From positions 3,658,001-3,722,000 of the forward strand of contig NZ_CP049362.1 in NCBI RefSeq assembly GCF_019343455.1: 64,000 nucleotides of DNA, given 5' to 3'. Positions within the stretch are counted from its first letter, which is position 1; the number at the start of each line of letters is the position of its first letter. Under the pieces are notes generated by a model. The model saw only the letters and a program-made list of their open reading frames with translations, searched no databases and was not told where the DNA came from. Source of the stretch: Alcaligenes ammonioxydans. Its GTDB lineage: Bacteria > Pseudomonadota > Gammaproteobacteria > Burkholderiales > Burkholderiaceae_B. Positions 34,555 through 44,602 of this stretch are shown here, in pieces. Both the position numbers and the translations under genes were made by a program.

Positions 34555-36219
34555 ATGGATAAAGTCTGGCTGCAGAGCTACCCCGCCGGTATTCCTGCCA
34601 CGATCGAAGATCAGGCCCAGCAGTACTCATCCCTGCTGGATGTATTTGAACAAAGCTGCACCGAGTTCGCGCAGCGCACGGCCTATATCAGCATGGGCAA
34701 GCGCATGAGCTTTCGTGAACTGTCTGAAAATGCCCTGGCGCTGGCCAGTTGGCTGCAAAGCCAGGGTGTGAAAAAAGGCGACCGAGTCGCCCTGATGATG
34801 CCCAATATGCTGCAGTACCCCATCAGCCTGTATGGCGTATTGCGCAGCGGGGCCACCATTATCAATACCAATCCACTGTATACCGCCCGGGAGCTGCGTC
34901 ACCAACTGCAGGACAGCGGCGCAGAGACCATCATCATTGCTGAAAACTTTGCGCACGTACTGCAAGAAATCCTGCACGAGACTCCCATCAAGCGAATTAT
35001 TGTGACCAGTGTGGGAGACTGCCTGGGCAGCGTTAAAGGGTGGCTGGTCAACCAAGTGGTGCGCCATATCAAGAAGGGAGTGCCTGCCTGGTCCTTGCCC
35101 GGTTCCCTGTCCTTTAAATCGGTGCTGGCAAAGGGCCGTACCCGCCCCCCTGCCCCGGTCACCCTGACCCACGACGACATTGCATGTCTGCAGTACACCG
35201 GTGGCACCACGGGCGTAGCCAAAGGCGCCATTCTGACGCACGGTAATCTGGTCTCGAACCTGAGCCAGGCCCTGGCCTGGATTCGCCCCTACCTCAAAGA
35301 AGGCCAGATCGACTGCGTGGTGACCGCCCTGCCGCTCTACCATATCTTCGCCTTCACCGCGAACCTGCTAGTGTTTCTTCGCCTGGGGGCGGAGAACCTG
35401 CTGATCATCAATGCACGCGATATTCCGTCCATGATCAAGGACATGGCCAAGCTGCGCTTTACCGCCATTACCGGCGTAAATACCTTGTTCAACGCCATGC
35501 TGAACAATGCCGAGTTCCGCAAACTGGATTTTTCCTCGCTTCGCTTTACGCTGGGCGGCGGTATGGCAGTACAGGAAGTCGTCGCCAAGCGTTGGCTGGA
35601 AGCAACCGGTAAACCCCTGGCACAGGCGTATGGCCTGACAGAAACTTCGCCAGCCGCCACCATCAACCCCCTGGATAAGCTGGAATTTACCGGATCAATT
35701 GGTCTGCCCGTACCCTCGACCGACATCCGCATCCGTGATGAAAACCAGAACGACCTGCCTTTGGGAGAAACAGGCGAACTGTGCATTCGCGGCCCGCAAG
35801 TGACCCCTGGCTATTGGCAGCGCCCCGATGAGACCGCCAAGGTCTTTGACCGGGACGGCTTTTTGCGCACGGGTGACATCGGCTATATGGATGAGCACGG
35901 ATACGTGTTTTTGCTTGACCGTAAAAAAGACATGATTTTGGTTTCGGGCTTTAATGTCTATCCCAATGAAGTCGAAGCGGTTGCCGCGCAGCACCCGGAT
36001 ATTGTCGAGGCTGCCGCCGTTGGGGTTCCCGACGAGAAAGCCGGTGAAGTGGTCAAGCTCTATGTCATCAGCCGTAATCCCGCGCTGACTGAAAAAGAGG
36101 TCATTGCCTTTTGCCGCAAGAACCTGACCGGGTACAAGGCGCCACGCTATGTTGAATTCCGCGACGACTTGCCACGCACCAACGTTGGCAAAATCCTGCG
36201 ACGGGAACTGCGTCCCTAG
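34555..36219 (+). CDS. fadD: Long-chain fatty acid-CoA ligase FadD
   Basis: This 554-aa adenylate-forming enzyme activates fatty acids to acyl-CoA at the inner membrane. I chose the ATG at 34555 (MDKVWLQSYP) because GGAG lies 7 nt upstream; an in-frame TTG at 34528 would overlap the previous stop codon. Motifs are the P-loop YTGGTTGVAKGA, AYGLTETSPAA, the FadD signature region DGFLRTGDIGYMDEHGYVFLLDRKKDMILVSGFNVYP and the catalytic lysine near the end (PRTNVGKILRREL). Length matches E. coli FadD (561). A good intrinsic terminator follows. Confidence 0.95.
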   Translation: MDKVWLQSYPAGIPATIEDQAQQYSSLLDVFEQSCTEFAQRTAYISMGKRMSFRELSENALALASWLQSQGVKKGDRVALMMPNMLQYPISLYGVLRSGATIINTNPLYTARELRHQLQDSGAETIIIAENFAHVLQEILHETPIKRIIVTSVGDCLGSVKGWLVNQVVRHIKKGVPAWSLPGSLSFKSVLAKGRTRPPAPVTLTHDDIACLQYTGGTTGVAKGAILTHGNLVSNLSQALAWIRPYLKEGQIDCVVTALPLYHIFAFTANLLVFLRLGAENLLIINARDIPSMIKDMAKLRFTAITGVNTLFNAMLNNAEFRKLDFSSLRFTLGGGMAVQEVVAKRWLEATGKPLAQAYGLTETSPAATINPLDKLEFTGSIGLPVPSTDIRIRDENQNDLPLGETGELCIRGPQVTPGYWQRPDETAKVFDRDGFLRTGDIGYMDEHGYVFLLDRKKDMILVSGFNVYPNEVEAVAAQHPDIVEAAAVGVPDEKAGEVVKLYVISRNPALTEKEVIAFCRKNLTGYKAPRYVEFRDDLPRTNVGKILRRELRP

Positions 36220-36250
36220 CACGTATTTGGCGCAGGCTTAGACGAAGATG

Positions 36251-36272
36251 AAAGGGGCTTATGCCCCTTTTT
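36251..36272 (+). terminator. Intrinsic terminator after fadD
   Basis: AAAGGGGC and GCCCCTTT form an 8-bp stem with loop TTAT, continuing into a short T run, 31 nt after the fadD stop. It closes the fadL-fadD transcript. Confidence 0.8.
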
Positions 36273-36373
36273 CATTAACCGGCGTATTCATAAACAAATA
36301 AGAATCAGATCGTTCGTCACCCTGATACCGCTCTTTAGAATGGGACAAACTATTCATATAAGCGAGTGTCAGA

Positions 36374-38206
36374 ATGCACGCCCTGTCCCGCCTCTCGGAA
36401 ACGAATCGCACCGCGATTGCCCAAATCACCGAAGAGCTCGATCCGCTGTCCCTGAACTGGCTGTCCGGTTATCTCGCAGGGGTCGCACAAATACGCCATA
36501 ACGGGCTTCCCGTTCAGGTGCCGGCCGCTCCTGAACTGTCTTTGGTACCGGCCGCCGCTGCCCCCGCCCAACGTCCTGCCACCATTGTGTTTGGCAGTCA
36601 AACGGGCAATGCTCAACGCGTCGCCGAAGCTTTTGCTCAACGGTGTGAGGCGGCCGGTATTGCCGTGCGCCTGCTGCGCGCCGACCGCTACCCCACGCGC
36701 GAGCTGAAAGAAGAGCGTTTGCTGTATGTCATTATCAGCACGCAGGGCGAAGGCGACCCACCCGACGACTCCATCGGATTTTTCGAATTCCTCTCCGGTG
36801 CCCGCGCTCCCAAACTGCCCGGATTGAAGTTTGGCGTGCTGGGTCTGGGCGACTCGAGCTACCCCTTGTTCTGTGGGATCGCGGAAAAAATCGATCAACG
36901 TCTGGTCGCTCTGGGGGCAGAGCGCATCCTGGATACTGGCCTGGCCGATCTGGATATTGATACGGTAGCCGCCCCCTGGCAGGACAAGGCTTTTGCTTTT
37001 CTGGAAACGGATCACCAGGCCCACGCTGCAGCAGACTCGCCTGCTGCGCAATCGAGTAACGTCACCGTACTGGAAACCCCAGCGCGTAGCAGCTATACCC
37101 GTGATAATCCCTTCCAGGCCACCATCCTGCAAAGTCAAAGCATCACGGGCCGTGACAGCACCCGCACTATCTATCACTATGAGCTGTCATTGGAAGGCAG
37201 TGGCCTGCAGTACCAACCCGGTGATGCACTGGGTGTCTGGCCTACACAAAATGCCAAGCTGGTTGAAGCCGTCATTCAAACCTTGAAACTGGACCCGACC
37301 GAAACCGTCACCATTCAGGGCACCTCGCACACGCTGCAAGCATGGCTCAGCCACTACCGCGAACTCACCCAACTGACCAAACCTTTCCTGGTGGAACTGG
37401 CCAAACGCAACAGCGATACCGTGCTGCAAACAGCCGTAGGGCCAGACGGTTTGAACACCTTGCAAGCGTTGCTAAAGACCCATCAAGTACTGGACGTACT
37501 GGAACGCTTCCCGGCCACCTGGAGCGCCGCCGAGCTGGTACAAGCCTTGCGCCCTCTGGCACCGCGCATGTACTCCATCGCATCAAGCCAGTCCGAAGTG
37601 GACGAGGAAGTACATCTGACCGTCGCCAATGTGCACTACCAGTTCAACGGACAGGATCGGTGGGGCGTCGCCTCGGACTATCTGGCCAGCCGCAGCGAAG
37701 GCGATACCGTGCCGGTCTTTATCGATCCCAATACGCGTTTTCGCCTGCCTGAGGACAACGACCGGGACGTCATCATGATTGGCCCCGGCACTGGGGTTGC
37801 TCCCTTCCGGGCTTTTGTACAGGAACGCGGTATCCAGGGCGGTAAAGGCCGCAACTGGCTCTTTTTTGGCAATCCGCACTTTCACTCTGATTTCCTCTAT
37901 CAGACCGAATGGCAGCGCGCCTTGCAGGATGGGCAGTTGCAGCACCTGGATCTGGCTTTCTCGCGGGATCAGGAAAACAAGATATACGTTCAACATCGCC
38001 TGCTGGAAAAAGCGGCCGAAGTCTATGCCTGGATTCAGGGCGGTGCCCATATTTATGTATGCGGCGATGCCACACAAATGGCTAAAGACGTTCACCAGAC
38101 CCTGCAAAAAATAGCGCAGCAGGAAGGCGGACTGGATGCAGACCAGGCTCGCAGCTGGTTGGAAGAACTCTCGGCGCAGGGCCGCTACGCCCGCGACGTT
38201 TACTGA
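36374..38206 (+). CDS. cysJ: Sulfite reductase flavoprotein subunit CysJ
   Basis: This 610-aa NADPH-dependent flavoprotein feeds electrons to CysI for reduction of sulfite to sulfide. The flavodoxin domain (about 70-205) has FGSQTGNAQRVAE and STQGEGDPPDD. The FAD/NADPH reductase part has PRMYSIASS, the pyrophosphate-binding GPGTGVAPFRAF and the C-terminal YVCGDATQMAKDV and GRYARDVY. Length is as in E. coli (599). The ATG lacks a clear ribosome binding site. cysI starts 11 nt downstream, so the two form one operon. Confidence 0.94.
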   Translation: MHALSRLSETNRTAIAQITEELDPLSLNWLSGYLAGVAQIRHNGLPVQVPAAPELSLVPAAAAPAQRPATIVFGSQTGNAQRVAEAFAQRCEAAGIAVRLLRADRYPTRELKEERLLYVIISTQGEGDPPDDSIGFFEFLSGARAPKLPGLKFGVLGLGDSSYPLFCGIAEKIDQRLVALGAERILDTGLADLDIDTVAAPWQDKAFAFLETDHQAHAAADSPAAQSSNVTVLETPARSSYTRDNPFQATILQSQSITGRDSTRTIYHYELSLEGSGLQYQPGDALGVWPTQNAKLVEAVIQTLKLDPTETVTIQGTSHTLQAWLSHYRELTQLTKPFLVELAKRNSDTVLQTAVGPDGLNTLQALLKTHQVLDVLERFPATWSAAELVQALRPLAPRMYSIASSQSEVDEEVHLTVANVHYQFNGQDRWGVASDYLASRSEGDTVPVFIDPNTRFRLPEDNDRDVIMIGPGTGVAPFRAFVQERGIQGGKGRNWLFFGNPHFHSDFLYQTEWQRALQDGQLQHLDLAFSRDQENKIYVQHRLLEKAAEVYAWIQGGAHIYVCGDATQMAKDVHQTLQKIAQQEGGLDADQARSWLEELSAQGRYARDVY

Positions 38207-38217
38207 GAAGCAAGGAC

Positions 38218-39927
38218 ATGACAACAAAGAAAATCGCCGCTATCGAACAGGTCAAGATTGATAGCCACTATCTGCGCGGTAGCATTACCGAGGGTTTGGC
38301 CGATCCCATTACCGGCGCCATCAGCGAAGACGACAACAAACTGCTGAAATTTCACGGCAGCTATCAGCAAGACGATCGCGACCAGCGCGAAGAACGCCGC
38401 AAGCAAAAGCTGGAGCCGGCCTTTAGCTTCATGATTCGCGCCCGCTTGCCCGGTGGCGTGGTGACGCCTGCCCAGTGGCTGGCATTTGACAAGATCGCCT
38501 GTGACTGGGCCCAGTTCGGCCTGCGCATTACCACCCGTCAGACCTTTCAATGGCACGGCGTACGCAAGCCATTTTTAAAACCCACCCTGCGCGCCATTAA
38601 CGACGCCTTGTCCACCACCCTGGCAACCTGCGGCGATGTGAACCGCCAGGTTGTCAGCGCAACCAACCCCCTGCTGTCCGAGCAGCACGGCCTGGTACAA
38701 GAGTGGGCTGACAAGATTTCTGAAACCTTCCTGCCCAAAACCCGCGCGTACGCCGAAATCTGGCTGGATGGCAAAAAAGTCGAAGACGCCATTGACGGCG
38801 AGGATTTCGAGCCGCTTTACGGCAAAACCTACCTGCCTCGCAAGTTCAAGATTGGTATTGCCGTGCCGCCTTTGAATGATGTGGACGTATTTGCGCAGGA
38901 CATCGGCCTGATCGCCATTATCGACAACAATCAATTGCAGGGCTTTAACGTGGCGATCGGCGGCGGTATGGGCGCCACCCACGGAGATGAAACCACGTAT
39001 CCGCGCCTGGGCAGCGTGATCGGCTTTGCGCGCCCCGAACAGATATTGGCGGTATGCGAGGCCATCATCACCACCCAACGGGACCACGGTAATCGAGATG
39101 AACGTCGTCATGCCCGTCTCAAGTACACCGTGGACAAGCTGGGGGCAGACTGGTTTCTGGAAGAGGTACAAAACCGCAGTGGTCATACTCTGGAGCCTTC
39201 AAGGCCCTATCACTTTGACCACAATGGCGACCGTTTTGGCTGGATTCAAGGCAACAATGGCCGCTGGCACCTGACCCTGCGGGTGGATTCGGGACGCCTC
39301 ATGGATACCGAAACAGGTCCCTGGCTAAGCGGCATGCGTGAAATCGCCAAGATTCATCAAGGCCATTTCCGGCTGACCTGCAACCAGAACCTGATTATTG
39401 CCGACGTTCCCGAGGCGGATAAAACCGCTATCGACAAACTGGTGGCCGACCACAAGCTGGACGTATATCAAACGCAAAGTGGCATACGCAGCAGCACAAT
39501 TGCCTGCGTCTCTTTGCCCACCTGCGGTCTGGCCATGGCCGAAAGCGAACGCTACGCCCCCATCCTGTTGCCCAAGCTGGAAACCCTGCTGGACAAATAC
39601 CAGCTGCGTAATGAGCGCATTGTGCTGCGCATTTCCGGTTGCCCCAACGGCTGCGCCCGCCCTTACCTGGGTGAAATTGCACTGGTTGGACGCGCACTGG
39701 GCCGCTATGACTTGCGCCTGGGAGCCAACTTCAGCGGCGAACGTCTGAACGTGATCTATCGTCAGAATATTGCCGAACCGGAAATCCTGAGCATTCTGGA
39801 CGAGCTGTTTGGCCGTTTCGCAGCCGAGCGTCTGCCAGATGAGCACTTCGGAGATTTCCTAGTGCGCGTCGGCGTCATTGCCGAACCCACGAGCCGTCTG
39901 ATTCCCCTGGTTTTACAGCCGGCCTGA
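38218..39927 (+). CDS. cysI: Sulfite reductase hemoprotein subunit CysI
   Basis: This 569-aa subunit performs the six-electron reduction of sulfite at a siroheme coupled to a 4Fe-4S cluster. Both cysteine pairs are intact: CVSLPTC (C-x5-C) in front of GLAMAESERY, and CPNGC (C-x3-C) in RISGCPNGCARPYLGE. Siroheme-contacting arginines appear in LRITTRQTFQWHG and RLTCNQN. AAGGA sits just before the ATG. It ends one base before cysG. Confidence 0.96.
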   Translation: MTTKKIAAIEQVKIDSHYLRGSITEGLADPITGAISEDDNKLLKFHGSYQQDDRDQREERRKQKLEPAFSFMIRARLPGGVVTPAQWLAFDKIACDWAQFGLRITTRQTFQWHGVRKPFLKPTLRAINDALSTTLATCGDVNRQVVSATNPLLSEQHGLVQEWADKISETFLPKTRAYAEIWLDGKKVEDAIDGEDFEPLYGKTYLPRKFKIGIAVPPLNDVDVFAQDIGLIAIIDNNQLQGFNVAIGGGMGATHGDETTYPRLGSVIGFARPEQILAVCEAIITTQRDHGNRDERRHARLKYTVDKLGADWFLEEVQNRSGHTLEPSRPYHFDHNGDRFGWIQGNNGRWHLTLRVDSGRLMDTETGPWLSGMREIAKIHQGHFRLTCNQNLIIADVPEADKTAIDKLVADHKLDVYQTQSGIRSSTIACVSLPTCGLAMAESERYAPILLPKLETLLDKYQLRNERIVLRISGCPNGCARPYLGEIALVGRALGRYDLRLGANFSGERLNVIYRQNIAEPEILSILDELFGRFAAERLPDEHFGDFLVRVGVIAEPTSRLIPLVLQPA

Positions 39928-39928
39928 C

Positions 39929-41383
39929 ATGAACCTCTTTCCTTTATTCGCCAACTTGAAACAACGTGCAGTACTGGTGATCGGCGGTGGCGAAATTGCC
40001 GAGCGCAAAGTACGTCTGGTCCTGGCTGCCGGAGCTCAGGTCACGCTAGTCGCCCCTTATGTGGTGGACAGCCTGGAAGCTCTGGCTCGTCAGGGACGCA
40101 TTACCCTGATCCGGGAACGCTACCAGGCCCTGCACCTGCAGGGGGCTTGGTTGATCATTGCCGCAACCGACAAGCGGGAAGTAAACCAGGTGATCGCCCA
40201 GGACGCCCAGGAAGCGCGCATTCTGGTCAATGTGGTGGACGACCCCGAGCTGTCCAGCTTTCAAGTGCCTGCTATCGTGGATCGTTCCCCCCTGATTATT
40301 GCCATTTCCTCGGCCGGTTCGGCCCCCATGCTGGCACGACGAGTCAGGGAGCAATTGGAAACCATGTTGGACCACAGTCTGGGGGCGATCAGCCGTCTGG
40401 CGCAAGAGTACCGCAGCGCCATTCGACGCGCCCGCCCCGAGCTGGGTGCGCGCCGCCGGTTTTACGACTGGTTGCTGGATGGCCCGGTGGGCGCCGCCCT
40501 TCGCAGCCACCAGGATGAACAGGCACGTCTTAGCCTGGAAAACGCGCTGCAAGAGCCTGAAGCCCCCCGTGTCTCTCAAGGTCGTGTCATTCTGGTGGGC
40601 GCCGGCCCAGGCGACCCCGGACTGTTGACCCTGCACGCCTTGCGCGCGCTGAACCGTGCCGACGTGATTCTGTACGATCGCCTGGTATCCGATCAGGTGA
40701 TGGAACTGGCCCGCCGTGACGCCCATCGTATTTTTGTGGGCAAACAGTTGGGCGAGGACCATCATCAAACCCAGCACCGCATTCATCAGCTGATGATTGA
40801 CTACGCCCGCGCTGGCCAGACCGTCGTGCGCCTGAAAGGCGGCGATGGCTTTATTTTTGGCCGGGGCGGCGAAGAACTGGAGCATCTGGCCGAGCATGGC
40901 ATCGCGTTTGAGGTGGTGCCCGGCATCACGGCTGCCATCGCATGTGCCGCCTACAGCGGCATCCCGCTGACGCACCGTGAGCACGCACAGTCCGTGCAGT
41001 TCGTAACGGCACATCGCAAAAGCGGGCACGGAATCGAGGATTGGAATCCCTTGCTCGATACTAGCCAAACAGTCGCTGTCTACATGGGCTTGCAGCAAAT
41101 CCTGGGCTTTAGCCACGAGCTGGTACAGCGTGGCCGCAGTGCCTCCACACCCTGCGCCCTGATTGAAAACGGCTCACGCCCGGAGCAGCGCACCTTGTTG
41201 TCCACCCTGGACACCATTGCCCAAGATGCCCAGCAACATCAGTTTGCCAGTCCGTGCATTTTGGTAATTGGTCAGGTCGTGACCCTGGGCAGTACCTTGT
41301 CCTGGTATGGCGAGTTGATTGATCAATTAAGTCCCCGTGCCGTCATTGAACCAACGTTGGACAAGGCGCTTGCCGCAGCCTGA
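39929..41383 (+). CDS. cysG: Siroheme synthase CysG (trifunctional)
   Basis: This 484-aa enzyme makes siroheme from uroporphyrinogen III, the cofactor CysI needs. The N-terminal precorrin-2 dehydrogenase/ferrochelatase part has the NAD motif VIGGGEIAERKV (about 18-29) and ISSAGSAPMLARRVREQLE. The C-terminal SUMT methyltransferase part starts near residue 217 (GRVILVGAGPGDPGLLTL), with LKGGDGFIFGRGGEE and VVPGITAAIACAAYSGIPLTHR. It is one base from cysI and somewhat longer than E. coli CysG (457). The operon order cysJ-cysI-cysG makes functional sense. Confidence 0.95.
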   Translation: MNLFPLFANLKQRAVLVIGGGEIAERKVRLVLAAGAQVTLVAPYVVDSLEALARQGRITLIRERYQALHLQGAWLIIAATDKREVNQVIAQDAQEARILVNVVDDPELSSFQVPAIVDRSPLIIAISSAGSAPMLARRVREQLETMLDHSLGAISRLAQEYRSAIRRARPELGARRRFYDWLLDGPVGAALRSHQDEQARLSLENALQEPEAPRVSQGRVILVGAGPGDPGLLTLHALRALNRADVILYDRLVSDQVMELARRDAHRIFVGKQLGEDHHQTQHRIHQLMIDYARAGQTVVRLKGGDGFIFGRGGEELEHLAEHGIAFEVVPGITAAIACAAYSGIPLTHREHAQSVQFVTAHRKSGHGIEDWNPLLDTSQTVAVYMGLQQILGFSHELVQRGRSASTPCALIENGSRPEQRTLLSTLDTIAQDAQQHQFASPCILVIGQVVTLGSTLSWYGELIDQLSPRAVIEPTLDKALAAA

Positions 41384-41582
41384 TTGCCAGCCCAGACACG
41401 GGCCTCGATCTCAAAGCAGGTTTTCTCGCCGCGCCGGGCCGTTATGGCGAGCAATTCAGACACAAGGTTACGTCTCTGAACAGGGAATCACCAGCAAGAC
41501 AGGCAGAAGGACGACAAACTCAACCGGCGGCGCTCGCGGCTGACGAGGTCACTGACCGGCATGGTTTGAGAAAAAAATCGCC

Positions 41583-41619
41583 AAAGCCCTCAACATTCAA
41601 AAACGTTGAGGGCTTTTTT
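41583..41619 (+). terminator. Strong intrinsic terminator after cysJIG
   Basis: GCCCTCAAC and GTTGAGGGC form a 9-bp stem (extended by A-T pairs) with a 10-nt loop, followed by TTTTTT. It lies about 200 nt after cysG. The rest of the 41384-41758 gap holds no gene I can support. Confidence 0.88.
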
Positions 41620-41758
41620 CTTAAGGCTCTTGGCTTGAGAGATGCTGACAGTCTGGAAACACTCATCACTGAGCAATTCCTCATGCTTCTGCACACACCA
41701 AAGGCGGGAGCACGCGGATAGACTCAAGCCCTTGGCCAGCCTTGAAGGGCCTGATCAT

Positions 41759-42589
41759 TCAGCGCTGCGCAACAGCCGAAAACAGGGCACGCAAGGCGCT
41801 ATCGAGCAAATAGCCAATCAGGCCAATCAGAACGATCACCGCCATCAGTTCGGAATAAGCCATACGATCACGCGTATCCAGAATCAGGTAACCCAAACCA
41901 GCGGACACACCCAGCATTTCGCACGGCACCAGCACAATCCATAACACACCAATAGCCAGTCGGCTGCCTGTCAGCACAGACCCGACAATACCCGGCAAAA
42001 TCAGATACAACAGCGTCTCCAGCCTGGTCGCGGCCAAACTACGGCCCAACATCAACCAGCGCGGATTCAAATGCCGTACACCCGAAGCGGTATTGAGCAG
42101 GACCGGCCAAACACCGGCCACCCCCAGCAGAAAATAAATCGGTGCGTCCCCAATCCCGAAAGCCATCACGGCAATCGGCATCCAGGACAGGGGCGAGATC
42201 ATGCGCAGGAACTGAAATAAGGGCGTCAAGGCGGCATGGGCACGGGCAGACAAACCCAGCAGCAGACCCGCGGGCACACCCACGCCCAGGGAGATAGCCA
42301 GACCAACAAAGATACGCTGCAAGCTGGCACCCACATGCATCCAGGTCTCTGACCAGCCCAGTATCTCCAGCAGGCTATGAAACGCAGCCGCAGGCCCGAA
42401 CTGCTGCATAAGGGGGCTGCTGGACCATGCGGTGGCCAACCACCACAGCAGGACCCCGGCGGCCAGACCGCCCAGGCCCCACAAGGTGTTGGCTACCCAG
42501 GTGTTCATTTTGGGCCTGACAGTCGCTCGCTGAGGGGGCTGCGTCAAAGACGGCACGCTGGATGGGGGGGCAGACGCAGTCAAACTCAT
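41759..42589 (-). CDS. ABC transporter permease (SsuC/NrtB type)
   Basis: This 276-aa inner-membrane permease has about six membrane segments and the binding-protein-dependent transport (EAA-like) loop LGRSLAATRLETLLYLILPGIVGSVLTGSRLAIG. The family covers sulfonate, taurine, nitrate and bicarbonate uptake. It is last in a five-gene operon. Its ATG overlaps the stop of the substrate-binding protein by 4 bp. The substrate cannot be set from sequence. Confidence 0.9.
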   Translation of the reverse strand: MSLTASAPPSSVPSLTQPPQRATVRPKMNTWVANTLWGLGGLAAGVLLWWLATAWSSSPLMQQFGPAAAFHSLLEILGWSETWMHVGASLQRIFVGLAISLGVGVPAGLLLGLSARAHAALTPLFQFLRMISPLSWMPIAVMAFGIGDAPIYFLLGVAGVWPVLLNTASGVRHLNPRWLMLGRSLAATRLETLLYLILPGIVGSVLTGSRLAIGVLWIVLVPCEMLGVSAGLGYLILDTRDRMAYSELMAVIVLIGLIGYLLDSALRALFSAVAQR

Positions 42590-43782
42590 ACCACGATGCT
42601 CTCATTGCGGGTGTATTGCTCGGACAAGCCAAACTGGGTCAGCCCGCCCTGCTTTTCCAAGGCCGCACGCACAAAGCGGTCGTCCACAAGATCTTTAGCC
42701 ACCTGTTGTGGCGACAAACCCTCCAGAAAACCACGCTCGCCCTGAATCAGCGTGCCCTGCAACAGGTGCACCAGGGATTCGGTATAGCTGGGGAATGGGT
42801 AAGGCTGGAAGTCAATGCGCTGGTCATCCCAGTCCGGATGACGAATGACGCCGGACTTCACATACTGGGCACGGTCGCTCGAGTCCGGAGCCAAAACTTT
42901 CAACAGATTTTCCTGGGTGTGCGGGGTATAGCGATTCCCACCCTCACGCGACAGGATACGAGCCGCGTCGGCACGGTTATCCCGAATCCAGATCTGCGCC
43001 TTGACCAAGCCATCGACGACCGCCTGCGACCACTGCGGTCGCGCCTGCAAATCCTGCTCATGCATAAAGGCCACGCAACAGGCATGATCGCGCCAGACAT
43101 CGCCGGTAAAGCGCAAGATGCGGCCCATGCCCTGGGTCTCCGCCAACGCATTGAACGGTTCAGCGACAGTGAAACCCGCAATCCGTCCTGATGCCAGCGC
43201 CGGCGGCATGTCGGCCGGCGCCATCACCACCAGATTGACCTCGTTGGGAGCCAGCGCGCCCGAGTTCTTCACCACCGGCGTCAGGCCATGGGCCTTGAGC
43301 ACATGCTGCAAAACCACATTATGGATGGAATACCAGAAGGGAATCGCTACCGTCTGCCCACCCAGTTGCTCAGCAGAACTGATATTTTGCGCCACGGTAA
43401 TGGCCGAGCCACTCATATGATTCCAGGCGACCACTTTGGCAGGCACCTTGCTGCCATAACGTGCCCACACCGTCATGGGCGAGAGCAAATGCACCAGATT
43501 GACCTGCCCGGAGATAAAGGCTTCGATCAACTGGGCCCAGCTACGCACCATGACAGGCTTTTCAACAGCAATGCCCGCTTCTTCAAAGTACCCATTGTGA
43601 TGCGCCACCAACATGGCGGTAGCATCCGTGATTGGCAAGTAGCCGATACGCAAAGGCGCATTTGACTCACTTTGCGCACGGGCAGCCCCTTGGGCCAGCA
43701 AAGGTGCAGCGCCCGCGACTGTCAGCAGGGATGCCAGTTTCAGCAAGTCACGACGGGTACGGGAGGTAGGAGATTCAATCAT
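42586..43782 (-). CDS. Tat-exported ABC substrate-binding protein (NrtA/SsuA-like)
   Basis: This 398-aa periplasmic binding protein has a start at 43782 (MIESPTSRTRRDLLKLASLL) supported by AAGGTG 6 nt upstream. It gives a twin-arginine signal (RTRRDLLKL) ending in AQGAARAQ. An upstream extension to 43917 lies inside the ATPase gene. The mature part begins LRIGYLPITDATAMLVAHHNGYFEEAG, followed by SWAQLIEAFISGQVNLVHLLSPMTVW, a pattern close to NrtA/CmpA nitrate and bicarbonate binders. The ligand is not known. It starts 10 nt after the ATPase stop. Confidence 0.87.
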   Translation of the reverse strand: MIESPTSRTRRDLLKLASLLTVAGAAPLLAQGAARAQSESNAPLRIGYLPITDATAMLVAHHNGYFEEAGIAVEKPVMVRSWAQLIEAFISGQVNLVHLLSPMTVWARYGSKVPAKVVAWNHMSGSAITVAQNISSAEQLGGQTVAIPFWYSIHNVVLQHVLKAHGLTPVVKNSGALAPNEVNLVVMAPADMPPALASGRIAGFTVAEPFNALAETQGMGRILRFTGDVWRDHACCVAFMHEQDLQARPQWSQAVVDGLVKAQIWIRDNRADAARILSREGGNRYTPHTQENLLKVLAPDSSDRAQYVKSGVIRHPDWDDQRIDFQPYPFPSYTESLVHLLQGTLIQGERGFLEGLSPQQVAKDLVDDRFVRAALEKQGGLTQFGLSEQYTRNESIVV

Positions 43783-43792
43783 GAAGTGCACC

Positions 43793-44602
43793 TTACAAAA
43801 CAGAAGCGTGAACCGCCTGGGAGAGGCTTTGCTCCAGGCTGGCCACAATTTCCAGGCGTATGGCCTGAAGCCAGTTATCCAAATGAGATCGGGGATGTGC
43901 CGGGCAGCTCCACTCACGCTGCAGTCCGGCCGGACGGCCGCCTAAGAGCAGCACACGGTCAGCCAGCAACAGCGCCTCATCGATATCGTGAGTGACCAGA
44001 ACAATGGCGCAGCCGGTCTGACCGCGAATCGACAGAATCAACTCCTGCATCTGACGACGAGTTACCTCATCCAGCGCCCCAAAGGGTTCATCCATCAACA
44101 AGACCTGTGGACGTCGTGCCAGACAGCGGGCAATCGCCACACGCTGTGCCATACCGCCCGACAAGGCACCGGGACGCTGGTGGCGGCTGTCATATAAACC
44201 GACCTGACGCAGTGCTTGTTCCACTCGCAGGCGGCGCTCTGCTGCAGAGACGCAGGGCTGACGAGCAAAGCCCAAACCAAAACCCGTATTGGCCTGCACG
44301 TTGAGCCATGGCAAGAGGATGGCCTCCTGGAAGGCCATGGCCAAGGCAGGGTGAACCCCTCGCACAGCCTGCCCTAGAAATGACACCTCACCCTGCGTAG
44401 GCCTTTGCAAACCCGCCAGCACCCGCAGCAACGAGGATTTACCGACTCCGCTGGGACCGAGCAGCGCGACGATCTCGCCCGCGCCTACGTTCAGGTCCAG
44501 GTTCTGCAAGATAGTCTGGCCACCGTAGGCCAGACTGATACCCCGCGCGGACAAGAGCGCGACCCCTTCAGAATCAGACGGCAAGGGGGTGGCGGAACTC
44601 AT
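43793..44602 (-). CDS. ABC transporter ATPase (SsuB/TauB type)
   Basis: This 269-aa ATPase energises the transporter. It has Walker A GPSGVGKSS, Q-loop FQEAILLPWL, signature LSGGMAQR, Walker B VLLMDEPFGALDE and the H-loop THDIDEAL. This set is typical of nitrate/sulfonate/taurine importers. It overlaps the flavoprotein gene upstream by 4 bp and precedes the binding protein by 10 nt, so translation is coupled along the operon. Confidence 0.93.
   Translation of the reverse strand: MSSATPLPSDSEGVALLSARGISLAYGGQTILQNLDLNVGAGEIVALLGPSGVGKSSLLRVLAGLQRPTQGEVSFLGQAVRGVHPALAMAFQEAILLPWLNVQANTGFGLGFARQPCVSAAERRLRVEQALRQVGLYDSRHQRPGALSGGMAQRVAIARCLARRPQVLLMDEPFGALDEVTRRQMQELILSIRGQTGCAIVLVTHDIDEALLLADRVLLLGGRPAGLQREWSCPAHPRSHLDNWLQAIRLEIVASLEQSLSQAVHASVL

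Noticed and set aside
40046..41116. 356-codon minus-strand frame opposite cysG
   Set aside because: Shadow frame. CysG on the plus strand has all its motifs.
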